A DNA stretch of 64,000 nt from Mugil cephalus. Its lineage: Eukaryota; Chordata; Actinopteri; Mugiliformes; Mugilidae. A program made the position numbers and the translations under genes. Location of the stretch: the NCBI RefSeq assembly GCF_022458985.1, contig NC_061790.1, positions 1,351,001 through 1,415,000 on the forward strand. Reading direction: 5' to 3'. Positions 31,841 through 44,200 of the stretch are shown in pieces. Every line of letters begins with the position of its first letter. The stretch's first letter is position 1. The notes beneath the pieces are model-generated. The model saw nothing but the letters and a program-made list of their open reading frames with translations. It had not been told where the DNA came from and made no database searches.

Positions 31841-33671
31841 GTTGAGTTTTTCCTTGGTCTGAATCAGATTTGGGAAATAAATGTAGAAACTCTTTTCCTG
31901 GAGGAGCTCGGGGTGGATGGACGGGTCAGTTCATCCCACTTCACAGCAACAAACTTTACACCTAGTGATTCTAGTGTGTGATCGTTTCCAGGGTTTGTGG
32001 AGATGATGAATAGTTTGAGCTGCAATTCAATAGTTGTATGAAATAAAAACATTTAAAGACACAGAACAAGAACAAATGTCGCAGAGCGGAACGACAGAAG
32101 AACCTTAAAAGTCACATTTAAACTTCTGAAAACATTCTGAAAACGTTGTGGGCTTTGGTTAGCTAGCTAGCTAGCTTCCAGGCTACGACCCGTCCATCCG
32201 CCCTGAGCTCCTCCACCATTTATTTCAAGAGCTTCTTTTCTTTTCTCTCACAGTTTAGTTTATTTCACATTTTTTAGTCAAACCAGAAAAAGATAAATTC
32301 AGAAAGAGACAGAGAAAGATGATTAAATGAAACGCGTTTTCATTTCGGTTTAAATCGACTTTAAACGCATCATAAAAAACCGTTTAGATCAGATTTTTAT
32401 TTATATATATATTTAAAAAGGTCTGTTTCATGTCAACTCTGTTTATTATAAATGTTAGAATAATTAAAGAATTAATTAATATTTAACTGTTATATATAAA
32501 TATCTGACAGATCTGAACCATGATGACGCTCTGGTCATAAATTCATCCGTTCATCCATCAGACTTTTTTATTCATTAGTGAGAAACAGAAAATAAATTTC
32601 TACTCTGAGTTTAGATGAAAAATCTAAATCTGGATTCAGAAAATTTCATAAACTTATTATTTTTTAAAAAAATATTTTTCTTTTTTAATTAAAAACTTTA
32701 AAAAAAACACAAATACAAATTGAAGCTGCAACATTAATAATTATAAATTATTAACTTATTTAGGTTTAAATAAAAGAATAAATTCAATAACATGTATTTA
32801 ATTAATTTTAAAAAAGCTACAAATCTTTACGTGGCATTAAGTCGCTCTGCTCCTAATAAACATATAAATAGTTAAGATAAAGTTTTAGAGCTTTAATAAG
32901 TAACAAAACATGAGTCAAATTTGATAAGATTAAAAAAATATCCTGTTTTTCGTTTATTAAAATTTAAAGAAGCAAAAAGAATTTATTTGATTTGATTTAT
33001 TTCTTGTTCTTTATAAACTCCAACAAAAAAATGAATCAGACCATAAAATAAAAATTTAAAATATTTATAGAAAAAAATGTTTTTTCATTATTAAAAACTA
33101 ATTTTTAAAATATTTAAAGATTTTTAGAAATAAAAATAAATACGAGGCGAATAAAAACATTTAAAAATAAAATAAAATAAAAATATATGAGACTAAATCC
33201 ATTAAAAGTTAAAGGAACTATTTCCCTAGTTTCCATTTAAATTAACTAATCCACTAAAAATTCAAAATAACTTTATTAATTCTCTTAAAGGACAAATTTA
33301 TTAAAATGGTTAAATTCTGTTTCCATCAGTCTTGTAGATTTGAGGATGAATCGGTGATAATGAGCTCAGAATAAAACCAGGAAGTGTTCTCCCTCCCTCC
33401 CCCCTCCTCCCCCCTCCTCCCCCCTCCTCGCCCCGCCCCCTCCGTCCCTCCGCCCCCTCCATGCCTCCATCCCTCCATGCGGGTCCAGCGGGATAAGGGA
33501 GACCGGTCTCCTCCTGAAGCCGACCAGCTGGATTTCTTCCCAGGGACGCACCAGGACCCAGGACCAGGACCAGGACCCGGGACGGAGGCAGAGCCCGGAC
33601 CACGTCGAGCCAGAGGCGGCAGAGGCCCAGAGGACACCGGGGTCCGGGGGAGGGGAGGGGGGGCCCGCACC

Positions 33672-34137
33672 ATGTCCTTGAGCCCCAAACACTCCACCCC
33701 CTTCTCGGTCACAGACATCCTGAGCCCCATGGAGGAGAGCTACCGCCGGTTCGGAGGCGTGGAGGGGGGCCTCGGGGCCCCGCTGGTCTCCCAGCCCGGT
33801 ACGCACCTCCATCACCACCCGCCTCAGCCCCAGCAGCCTCCTCCTCCTCCACCTCCTCACCTCCACCACCATCACCACCACCACCACCATCACCACCTGT
33901 CCTCCTCCACCTCCTCCTCCTCCTCATCCTCATCTTCTTCCTCAGCAGCAGCAGCGGTTCTGGGACCCGGGGGCCCCTACCACGGCCCCCACGGGGTCCC
34001 CCAGTTCTCCGGGGCCGTGGGCGGCTTCTGTAACAGCGGCATCGGGACCATCGGGGACCTGCCGTCCTACCAGGACCCGGTGCGGGGCGGAGGAGCGGCG
34101 GCGTGGTACGGCGGCCCGGAGCCCAGGTACCCGAGCA
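33672..34137 (+). CDS. nkx2.4: nkx2.4 exon 1 (TN domain, His/Ser runs)
   Basis: Starts at CACCATG. Contains the TN motif, a proline/histidine stretch with 11 consecutive His, then a serine run and an alanine run, and the Nkx2.1/2.4 signature [19 protein letters not shown]. The donor is AGCA/GTAAGT, a perfect consensus. Confidence 0.93.
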
Positions 34138-35658
34138 GTAAGTAAACCCCCCCTCATCCTCCCCCCACTCCATAAAATATATTTATCATTCACACTTTAT
34201 TAGATTCATTTTAATCTGAAGGTTTAAATTAAGACGCAGAAGTTTCACTTCATAACGACCTTAGTTTTTATCCCTAATCCTCAGTTTATCTGTATTAATT
34301 TATTTATTCCCACATCTGAACTGTTGTTAATAAAATACAGTGAAATTAATTAACTTTCCTGTTTCTAGCTCTGTTTCTATTTCTGCTGCTTATTTTTATG
34401 ATAAAAAGAAGAATTAATTACTTAAATAATGCTACAGAGTTTTAATTAAAGCCTCCAAATGAATCCGACTCGAAAACTATTTGTTTCTTGTTTTAAAATT
34501 TATATTTTAGTTTGTAGCCAAATAAAGATTTTAAAAAGATGAAACATCTAAATCTAAATAAAATGAACTTTCTTTTAAAGTTTCTATTTCCGAATTTTTC
34601 GCTTATTTAAATGATAAAAAGCCACATTAATGACTTTAATAATGTTACAAAACGAATCTGACTTTTAAAGACTTTGTTTCTTGTTGTTAAATTTAAAAAG
34701 TATATTAACTTTAAAGGCCTGAATGAGTCCGGTCATTAAATACAAATAAACTTTCCTGCATCTGTGAATTAAATTAAATTAAATTTACGGTTATTTTAAA
34801 TTTAAAAGGTGGATTTATTTAATTTATTGAGGCTTTATTCTTATTTTATTCGGTCTCGGAACTAATCCGCATTTTAAAAGCTTAAAATATTTCAGGATTT
34901 TTATTTATTTATTGGAATTGATGTGTGACTTTCTTCTCCCAGTCTCCAGGTTCATGGGCCCGTCGGGCGGGATGAACATGGCCGGGATGGGGTGCGGCCT
35001 GGCCGGGATGGAGCCCGCGGCCAAGGCCGTGGTGACGCTGCAGGCGGCGCCGCGCAGGAAGCGCCGGGTCCTGTTCTCCCAGGCGCAGGTCTACGAGCTG
35101 GAGCGGCGCTTCAAGCAGCAGAAGTACCTGTCCGCCCCGGAGAGGGAGCACCTGGCCGGACTCATCCACCTCAGCCCGAACCAGGTCAAGATCTGGTTCC
35201 AGAACCACCGCTACAAGCTGAAGCGACAGGCCAAGGACAAGCCGCCGCAGCAGGAGCCGGGGCAGGAGGAGGAGGAGGCCGGGACGGGAGCGGGAGCGGG
35301 AGGAGCAGGAGGAGCAGCGGGAGGACTGTGCGCGACGAGCCGCCGCGCCTCCTCCGTGTCTCCGGTTCTCTCCAAGAACGGCAAAAACTGCCGGAGCGAC
35401 TGCACCGGGAACCGACAGAGCAGCGCGGGGGAGGCGCTGACTGTGACCCCCCAGCACCATCAGCACCATCAGCACCATCAGCACCATCAGCACCATCACC
35501 TGAGCCAGATCTCCTCCGCGGAGGAGCTGGAGGACTTGTCTCCCAGTCCGCCCCCGGGGCTCCACGCTCACATCAACATGACGCAGACGGACGCGGCGCT
35601 GATCGAGTACAGCAACAACATGATGGGCTCCAACCTGCTGTACGGCAGGACGTGGTAG
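33672..35658 (+). CDS. nkx2.4: Nkx2.4 NK2 homeodomain factor (whole gene, 2 exons)
   Basis: NK2 factor of the Nkx2.1/2.4 group, active in hypothalamus and thyroid-type territories. Exons 33672-34137 and 34943-35658 join in phase 1 to 393 residues. [19 protein letters not shown] holds the TN/eh1 motif; the join reads [14 protein letters not shown], matching human RYSSISRFMGP. The homeodomain is about 193-252 ([20 protein letters not shown]...QNHRYKLKR). The ending [11 protein letters not shown] ... LLYGRTW identifies Nkx2.4 rather than Nkx2.1. Odd: the NK2-specific domain is degraded to [17 protein letters not shown] at 289-305, and there are long His, Ser and Gly/Ala runs. An in-frame ATG at 33477 could add 65 residues, but the conserved start has a good CACC context. 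Confidence 0.95.
34943..35658 (+). CDS. nkx2.4: nkx2.4 exon 2 (homeodomain)
   Basis: The acceptor is TTCTCCCAG. Holds the homeodomain, a Glu-rich then Gly/Ala-rich linker, the degraded NK2-specific domain, a QHH repeat encoded by a 9-bp unit at about 35453-35500, and the LLYGRTW end with stop TAG at 35656-35658. Confidence 0.95.
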
Positions 35659-36009
35659 GACGTGGGAGGACGTGGGAGGACCCCCCGGGGGAGGGATGGA
35701 GGGGAACCGGCCCACGCACGGATCCACGGATGTTTATTTTAGACTAACACCAGGAATCTTTCCGCGCGTAAAGTTCTGGTTCCTGGACGCGCACACGGAC
35801 TCAGACACGGAACTAAACTAAACCTGAGCCTCGAAGCGGGACTCAGTGACGACAACGATGTTTTTTTGTTTTTTTTTGTTTGTAAATGATGTGGTCCACG
35901 CGTGGAGTTTCCACTTCCACGAACTCAATGAATTCGGCTTTAACGGACACGCGACACATCCGGGTTCTTTTGTTCCAGCTGATGCTTTTAAATTTGTTTC
36001 CACGTGATG

Positions 36010-36015
36010 AATAAA
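36010..36015 (+). terminator. candidate nkx2.4 polyadenylation signal
   Basis: AATAAA on the coding strand about 350 nt after the nkx2.4 stop, in otherwise gene-free DNA before the convergent xrn2 end. Confidence 0.5.
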
Positions 36016-36634
36016 CGAGATTTTCATTTTGGACTTTTATCTTTTTATAATCACAGGGTCACGTGTCTTTGAAAGGTTTGTTTGGCTCAACGTCAGAAAA
36101 AGAAAATGGACATAAAATAAAATATTCAGTCAGATTTTAAGATGAATAATAATAAAAAAAGAACTAAAAAGACGCTAAATTCTGTTCTTTTAACTGAAAC
36201 ATAAATTATCTAAATATCTGTGACGGGTTTAATTTGTTTCCTTTTATCAATAATGAAAAACACACATTTACTTTTTAAATGAACCAAATATTCACTTAAT
36301 TAAATTAAAGATGAACAAATGTGTTGCTTTTTAAATGTAAATCATTTTCTCTGAATTTAATTTATTTGAACAAATGATTTGTTACAATTAGAAACGTTAT
36401 TTTTATTTAATGAATGAATTAACGTTTATGTTTGATGGTGGAAACATTGAAACTAATAATGTGAAACCAGTCGAGCTTCATTCAAACTGTAAAACAACAG
36501 TAATGATTTAAAGTTATTTAGTTGACGAACACTCGAAGTGTTTTTAAAAGAAACTAAATAAATATCTGAACAGTTTTAAATTCAAACCGTTTCCATTTGA
36601 AACACAAACTAAAACCAACATCAACGTCTAATCT

Positions 36635-36640
36635 TTTATT
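36635..36640 (-). terminator. candidate xrn2 polyadenylation signal
   Basis: AATAAA on the minus strand about 200 nt after the xrn2 stop, facing the nkx2.4 3' end about 620 bp away. Confidence 0.45.
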
Positions 36641-36842
36641 TCATTGTGTTTTCCTTAAAGACATGAACCAGTTTGGAGACTCCTCTCAAAAAGAAACACA
36701 ACGAACGCTCGTGGTAAAAATCACACGTCAACAAAAAGAGAAGAAGACGAGTCGACAAAAAAAGGATGAAGAGTCGCGTCACGACACGTTTCCCCCTAAA
36801 ACCCATAAAACCCAGAGTCCTGTGCTTTGACCTGGAGTGGCT

Positions 36843-36911
36843 CTAGTTCCAGTTGTACCTCCTGGAGGGAGGGGGAGGGGGGTACCCGCGGCCCCCCCCG
36901 GACCCGTAGCT
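36843..36911 (-). CDS. xrn2: xrn2 last coding exon
   Basis: [20 protein letters not shown] then WN and stop TAG at 36845-36843; human ends YPLPPPSGRYNWN. Acceptor GTGTTTCAG. The first part of the exon contains an eight-base G run. Confidence 0.93.
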   Translation of the reverse strand, partial: SYGSGGGRGYPPPPPSRRYNWN

Positions 36912-39900
36912 CTGAAACACAAGAGAAAACACGAGACTTTAAATAAAACGATAAAAAACCTTTAGAAGAAATTAATTCATTCACTTTCTGCTGTTGGAGG
37001 AAAAATGTTGCAGATATTCGTGTTTTTTTTGGAGGAAACGTCGCGGATGAAAAACGTGATCCAGATTAAAACGAGTGGATTAAAGTGGAGACAAAGAAAA
37101 AGCTCTGAACTTTCCTGCTTCATGAACCAATCACAGCTCTGGACGTAACGTGTCACCACTGATTCAGCTGTTTCGTATCAGATTCACAACACTTTTCACC
37201 CTCGACACTTAAAGCATCGTTTGATTTCCAGTTTTTCTGTTTTAACCTGAACGTCACTGGAGCAGGAAGAAGAAAAGACGCCGACGTTCGTTCAAACCTT
37301 CGTTCAAACGTTCGTTCAAACGTTCGTTCAAACGTTCGTTCAGTCTGATTCTAAACGTTTAAATGAAAATATCACAGCACAGAAAGAAAAACAGAAACTC
37401 AAGAACTTTTAAAAAGTTCAGAGGATGAAAAAAAAACCTGATTAGTTCAAAATAAAAAGGGATTTTATCTTTTGTTCATTTAAAGACGTCAACAACTACA
37501 AATTAATATGTGATGATTTAAAACTATTTGTAGAAAATAAAGAGAGAAGAAGAAGAAACATGGACGTTCAGAACAGAAACACTTTGAATCATCTTCATTC
37601 TTCATTTAAATTATTTCAATAAAAAGAAAAAAGTGGTTCTATTTTAAACTATTTGAAACGTTTTTATTAATAGAAAAATGATTTGATTTCAAACTGAATC
37701 TACTTCTCGTTTCTTTCTCTATTTTCTAACTGTTCAACTAAAACAAAAACAAATAAAAGAAATAAAAGAGTAAATAAAAGACTAAACACTCGTCTCCTCC
37801 AGTGGATCTGAGTTAATTAATTAGTTCTTCAACAAGCTACTGAAACCAACTCATCAATGAGCAGCTTCTCATTTCTTCCACCTCCTGTTAGAGAAGAACC
37901 GAACCAATGACTGCATCAGCCTCAGAGAACACCTGGAGAACATCTGGAGAACATCTGGAGAACATCTGGAGAACACCTGGAGAACATCTGGAGAACACCT
38001 GGAGAACATCTAGAAACTAGAACTGGCTTAAGAACTTCACTAAAAACTGGAAGGACAGTGGAGAACAATCATCCTCCAAATAAATCCTGACTGATGGAGA
38101 AACTCTAACCTGGTTCCTCCTCCTTCTCCTCCTCCTCCTCCTCCTCCTCTAACCTGGTTCCTCCTCCTTCTCCTCTAACCCTGATGTTCTCCTCCTCCTC
38201 CTTCTCCTCCTCCTCCTCTAACCCTGATGTTCTCCTCCTCCTCCTCCTCCTCCTCCTCCTCCTCTAACCCTGATGTTCTCCTCCTCCTCCTTCTCCTCCT
38301 CCTCCTCTAACCCTGAGGTTCTCCTCCTCCTCCTCTAACCCTGATGTTCTCCTCCTCCTCCTTCTCCTCCTCCTCCTCCTCTAACCCTGATGTTCTCCTC
38401 CTCCTCCTTCTCCTCCTCCTCCTCTAACCCTGAGGTTCTCCTCCTCCTCCTCCTCCTCCTCCTCCTCCTCCTCTAACCTGGTGCTGCTGGCCTCGGTGGT
38501 CTCTGCGTTGATCGTAGCGCTGCTGGTAGCCGCCGGGTCCGGGTCCAGGTCCAGGTCCTGGTCCAGGTCCCCGGTTCATGTTCACCTGGTAGGCTGACTG
38601 CTGGCTCTGCATGGCCCGGTCCCAGCCGTGACCTCCTCTTCCTCCCCCACCTCCTCCTCCTGCTCCTCCTCCTGCTCCGTATGACTGCTGCTGCCTGGAG
38701 ATGGAGATTTACAGGCAAACAGGGATTATTCATTCAGTCCTGAGTGGAACTAAAGAAAGGAACCACCGACCCCCCAACACGGACAGAACCAATAGAACCA
38801 GAGGACCAGGGACCCGACCTGGTCTGGACCCCCCCCCCCACCCCTCAGCTTGAAACAGCTGTGGACTCACCTGGGAAACTGTGGCTGGTGGAAGGACGGA
38901 GGCCCGGACTGGAAACTGTTGGGCCTGGAATCTGAGACGAGGACAGAGAAAGAGACGCAGCGTTTAGCGTCAGTCTTCAGGAGCCCGACGCCGACGCTCT
39001 GACATTAACCACGGGTCCTAATTAACCAACGATTTCATTCTCTGTCAGGGATACGGAACAAATTCAGATTTTATTTTTTTTTTTACGTGGAGGGAAGAAG
39101 GAGGAGGAGGAGGAGGAGGAGGAGGAGGAGGAGGAGGAGGAGGAGGAGGAGGACGAGCGGAGCCGGAGCCACATTTGCATTTTTTTGTCCGGGGAATGAA
39201 ATAAGCATTCAGGCGGCGGCAGCATTGTGGACGCCTCAAGTACCGCGGCTCCATCGCTGCAGGCCCTTCACAAAGACACACTTAAAGAAGGAAAATAATA
39301 AAAAACCCTCGGCTTCTTCCAGATTCACCGTTGCCACGGTGATGACCAGCTGCGAGCCGAGGTGGACTTGTTTGTTTATAGGGGGCAGGACGGCTGAGTG
39401 GGTCCTCGGGGGCCCGGGGGGGGGAGATAAAATAAAATCAAATAAATAAAGAGTGGAAATGATGGAAGAGCGTCGGCCAGTTTATTAGGTACATCAATAA
39501 ACATATCTGACACGTGTTCCTAATGTTTTGACACTTTGAGTCACTTATTTCACAGCTTCAGCTCATATTCAGATTAACAGCCAAACATCACGGGCCAGAA
39601 CATTAGGTACAGCTGATTTAGATAAAGAGGAAGAAAGAAGAACCGCTTCATTAGGTTCTAAGTCTGGTCTCCATGAAGGTTCTGTTTTCATTTTGGATAA
39701 AAAATAAATGTTGACTAGTGTCAGTTTGAAATGTGGCAGCACCCGTCGCTCCGCCCCGAGCTCCTCCAGAGATCAGACTGGTGGATTTAAGAGTCTTTAA
39801 TCGGACTGTGGGACAGAGACGTAGGAGCCTACGTACGTAACCTACAGCGTCTGGTAATTACTCCACCCAAACACTAGGAGGCGCTGTGTCTTTTTTTTTT

Positions 39901-41207
39901 TTTTTAACCAGTCGGGTTCATTTTTTGCTTCATTTTCAATAACGACGGCTGAAACATTTGAGTCGTAGACGTGTCTTTGTCTCCAAACCTCCTCAGTTAA
40001 TTATTCGTTATAAATAAATAAAACAGTCGGTTAGAAAACTGGACCAATGGGGAGGAGGACGTTAGCTACGATGCTAAGCTCCGCGTTAACATGCGTCAAC
40101 TTAACGAAGACGCATAAACGGCCTGTTAGCGTGTGACCATTCTCACAATAACTCTTCATTAAAGTGTTATTTACTGTTCATTTTAAGTATCTGCTTCTGT
40201 CCTTTATTTCTCTAAACTCTTTTATTCTGAAAGTCTAATTTACGTTGTACAGCGCCTGTTGTTTCATATCAACTCAGATTTTCAATTTGTTAATATCGTG
40301 CATAAACAATAAGAACGATATTATCACGATATCAATGAAAATCTAAATGATAACAGCAAAATCCAGGAAAGTTTCACTTTTTGATTTTCTTACTGAAAAT
40401 AACAGTGACTGTACAACTACACAGAAAATAAATTTAATTTAATACCACGACAGCCCTAATATCAACCATAAGGCTTAAGATAAATAAATAATGAGCTGGT
40501 AATAAATAAATCTGCAGGTTTACTGATCATGTGACGACGGATATAAATATAAAACCTGGTGAACGGTTCAAGACCAGAAACGTCATTAAAAACTGAAATA
40601 ATCTGCGTCAGTTTATAAACGGACTTAAAGTCAAGTGGGGAAATATCTCAGCGGTTTCTCAGTAGCCGCCAGCAGGACGACTGCTGTTGGCACATCATCA
40701 TTTTGTGTTTGTCATTCAGTTTTCATGTTTGATTATCTCCTGGGCCAACAAACTTTAAGTGGACCACCCAGCCGGGCTCCAATTATAACTCCACAACTCT
40801 GCTTTTCTGTTCCCTCGACTCAAAGGACAGAATTACAAGTGGACACCTGTCAATCTCCTTAATTAACAATGATCTGAAAGTGTATAGACCTGCAGTCTGT
40901 GTCGCACAAAAGCCGACAAAGGATTACGCCTTAAATCCTCGCAACGCGCTGCGGCCGCTGTATTAACGCGGCGGATTACAAGCGCCCGAAACAACTAAAC
41001 GCTCTCGGCACCGACGCTTCAATTAGCCGCCGACTATTTGACTCAGATCCCGACCAGAAGGCTCAGCTCTCAGCACAGAGCACGACAGTAACTTTCTATC
41101 GGCCGCACAAAGACCAGGCTTCACCAGACGATTCATTCAAGACGAGCCCCGAACAAAAGACACGTCCACGGGGACATGGCTGGAATCACAACAACACTCT
41201 CTCACTG

Positions 41208-41273
<66 letters not shown>

Positions 41274-44200
41274 GCATCAGTCAGGACTTTATCACCATCA
41301 ACACAAAAAAACAAAACAAACTAAAGACATTTTGTTCAACGTTTTGTTGTTTAAGTTTAAAAGTAACAGAATCAAACTCAATCACTGAGCAGTGAGTTTA
41401 TAATTACACTCGACTGGAACTCAGTGATTTGGAGAATCAGTGACTTTGACAGTAAGTTATAATTAGGGACGGGAACAGATACTGGCACCACGATGCTAAC
41501 GGTGCTGACGCTAACGGTGCCGATGCTAACGGTGCCGATGCTAACGGTGCCGATGCTAACAGTGCTGATGCTAACGGTAACTAACAGACTGATGTGGACG
41601 TGTGAGATCATCTAAACAGGATCATGGAGTCACTCAGGTCAAAAGCTGCAGACGAACAACAACAACAAACACTGAAAAAAACAAAAACTAATTATTTCCT
41701 TAATCGGACTCTAACTTAAGTGCATTTTAAACACGTTACTCCGACTAAACTAAAGTCAGAGTTCTGTTTGTCTGATTCACCCACATAATGAGACTGGAAT
41801 TCTCTGTTTTTTCTCTCTTTTGCGACCGTGGAACAAAAACATCCAAGAAAGACACAGAAGAAGAAGAAGAAGAAGAAGAAGAAGAAGAAGAAGAAGGAGG
41901 AAACGGAGTCGGCAGAAGAACCACCTGAGGGACGGCGCCACCACGACGTACGAGATTTAAAAAGAAAGTACTGTTGTATGAAAAGTTGGTCTGACGCATG
42001 AACGACTCGTTTATTATATGATGTAATAGTATAATAATAATAACCAGAAAGGAGTCGTAATAATGTGGCATTAACTCCCTGAACAGACACATATCGCCCC
42101 CTAGTGTGGAGGAGGAGGACGACATGTTCCCGTAGGACGTAGTCAGAAAGTAGTAATTGGAGCTTAGCTCCATTAAACGCACTGACTGAACAGTTTCCTG
42201 GACACTGATCTTCCAGGGGGGGGGCGAGTTCATGGCAGCGCTGGAGAACCAGAAGAACCGTCTCCACATTAACTCTGACTGGAAGAAACATTCACTGGAT
42301 ACAGTCGACTCTGGAAAAGACTTTAGGACGATACAGGAGAACAACTCTAGGGCGTCTAGGATCAGATCAGATCCTGAATATTAATTAATTAATTAATTAA
42401 CTAATTTTGTTGCGAAGAAGCTTCAAAGCGAAATATTTCTTTGTGACACCATGAGAGTAGAAAGCTGCTTCTGCTCATCAAGGCCACGGGAATGAGGTGA
42501 CCACAGCCTATTATGTTCAATTGTTACTGTGAAGAGGCTGAGGGAGGGAGGGAGGGAGGGAGGGAGGGGCTGTGGTGGGGGTGGTGGGGGGGGGTCTGTT
42601 ACCGTTACTTTTCTGCCCTGGTTAAATTCGGTGTCACCGTGTGTCAGGGTGATAATGGCCACCAGCAGAGATCCTCCCGGTGGGTTGTTAAACACCAGCT
42701 GGTGAAACCGTGGAGCACAAAGCCCTGCAGCGACCTGGGGAGGGAGGCTGGGGGGCTGGGGGGAGGGGGGGGGGGCTGGGGTGGGGCTGGGGGGGGGGCG
42801 CTGTGTTGACACATCACAGCAGGACGCAGCGGCGGCGTCAAAGGGGGAAGTTAACTTTGGTTTCAAGCCTCTTCAGAGCGCATCACACACCCAATGAAAC
42901 CCGGATGCTTCTATCAGGGAGGGAGGGGGTGGAGGGGGTGGAGGGGGTGGAGGGATGGCGGGGGGGGGGGGGGGAGGGGGGGCATTGTGTCCAGCGGAGA
43001 CACTCCACAGTCTCATTACTGGGTCCGGTCGCCCACAACGCTAATCAGCCACCAGCCCTCACCCCCCCCACCTGAACACAAAGGCCCAGTGATTAACGGC
43101 CCCGACCACAAAGAGTCCGAGCTCCTGAACCACAATAAAAAACGAGTCCTCAGGATAATCACATTCCTGGAGACGCTCCCCCCCCCCACAACCAGAATCC
43201 TTCACGTTAAGCCCAAACATCAAAGATCATAACTGAGCTTCATGGGACAAACACACATGAGTCACAACTTCACATATAACTATTAGAAACTCATCCACAC
43301 TATCAGTGTTAGTCTCCTCAGGTGCAGCTGCTTCTCTCTGACCCAAACCTTCAGTCCGAGCTCCAGCAGAACTTCCTCAGGATGAACCCGTGGACCGGAC
43401 CACGGCCCAGTCTCCATCTTTAACCTCACGGAGCTGAAGAGTGAAAGCAAAGCTCCCGACAACAGACACACACATTTCTGGACTTTGACTCTTTTAGTGA
43501 GACGACAGGGATCGATCCAGGGATTTAAAATCTCACCTAAAGAACCAAACACCATCACTGACGGTTTAAAGAAGAGGAACGGACGTGTTTGAGCTGAGTT
43601 TTGTTCATAAAAATATGCAAATCCCACTTTAAAGGTGTATTCAAACATGGTTAATAAAGACTAACCAGTGGAAACTACTGGACCTGGACCAAGTATCTGT
43701 GGGATGATCCGCCCTCCCCTCAAACACCGATACAATATTAGGAGGATGGTCATAATGTTATGGCAGACAGGTGTATTCTCCGCTGACAGTTACTCAGATT
43801 TATTTATCAGTAACAAACGCTCGTGTTCCAGATTCTCCAGCGGCTAAAACGAAAACCAAGAGTCTGAGATTCTCTTCCGTTAAAAACCGTTTATTCATCA
43901 ACGAGTGGGATTAATAATAGAGAAACGTCCTGGATTAATAACCGACAACTTTAGCACCAGGAGCGAGCGGCAGGGCCGGGGGGGGGGGTGGAGGGGGGAA
44001 CCACTGCAATCCAGAGGATCCAGGGCCCCCCCCTCCCTCCCTCACCCCCCCTCCCTCCCATCATTTGCATCAAGTGGCTCCAGAATAGCAGCGACTCCCC
44101 CGCAGGTTATCAGTGGGCAGATGAGATTATTCATCTACTTGCAAATTGGCACATCAAAGTCGGGGGGGGGGGGGGGGGGGGGGCTGGACCGTGACTAGAG

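Larger units (their letters stand above)
26961..33671. other. nkx2.2-nkx2.4 intergenic region
   Basis: No gene seen. Contains the nkx2.2 3' UTR, a hAT-like terminal fragment, a 28-bp satellite copy, several long GGA/CTC and GAA/GGA tracts, and about 1 kb of very AT-rich DNA (32.3-33.3 kb) just before the GC-rich nkx2.4 5' leader (33.39-33.67 kb). Confidence 0.6.

Noticed and set aside
33672-35658. Nkx2.1 instead of Nkx2.4
   Set aside because: [11 protein letters not shown] before the LLYGRTW end is an Nkx2.4 feature, and xrn2 is the neighbour.
34909-35747. Large antisense and shifted frames over nkx2.4 exon 2
   Set aside because: Shadows of a GC-rich coding exon; no independent motif.
41716-42344. 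Overlapping minus-strand frames of about 190-200 residues
   Set aside because: Contain an AAG microsatellite-derived Phe/Ser run, no known domain, and lie inside an xrn2 intron without splice support.
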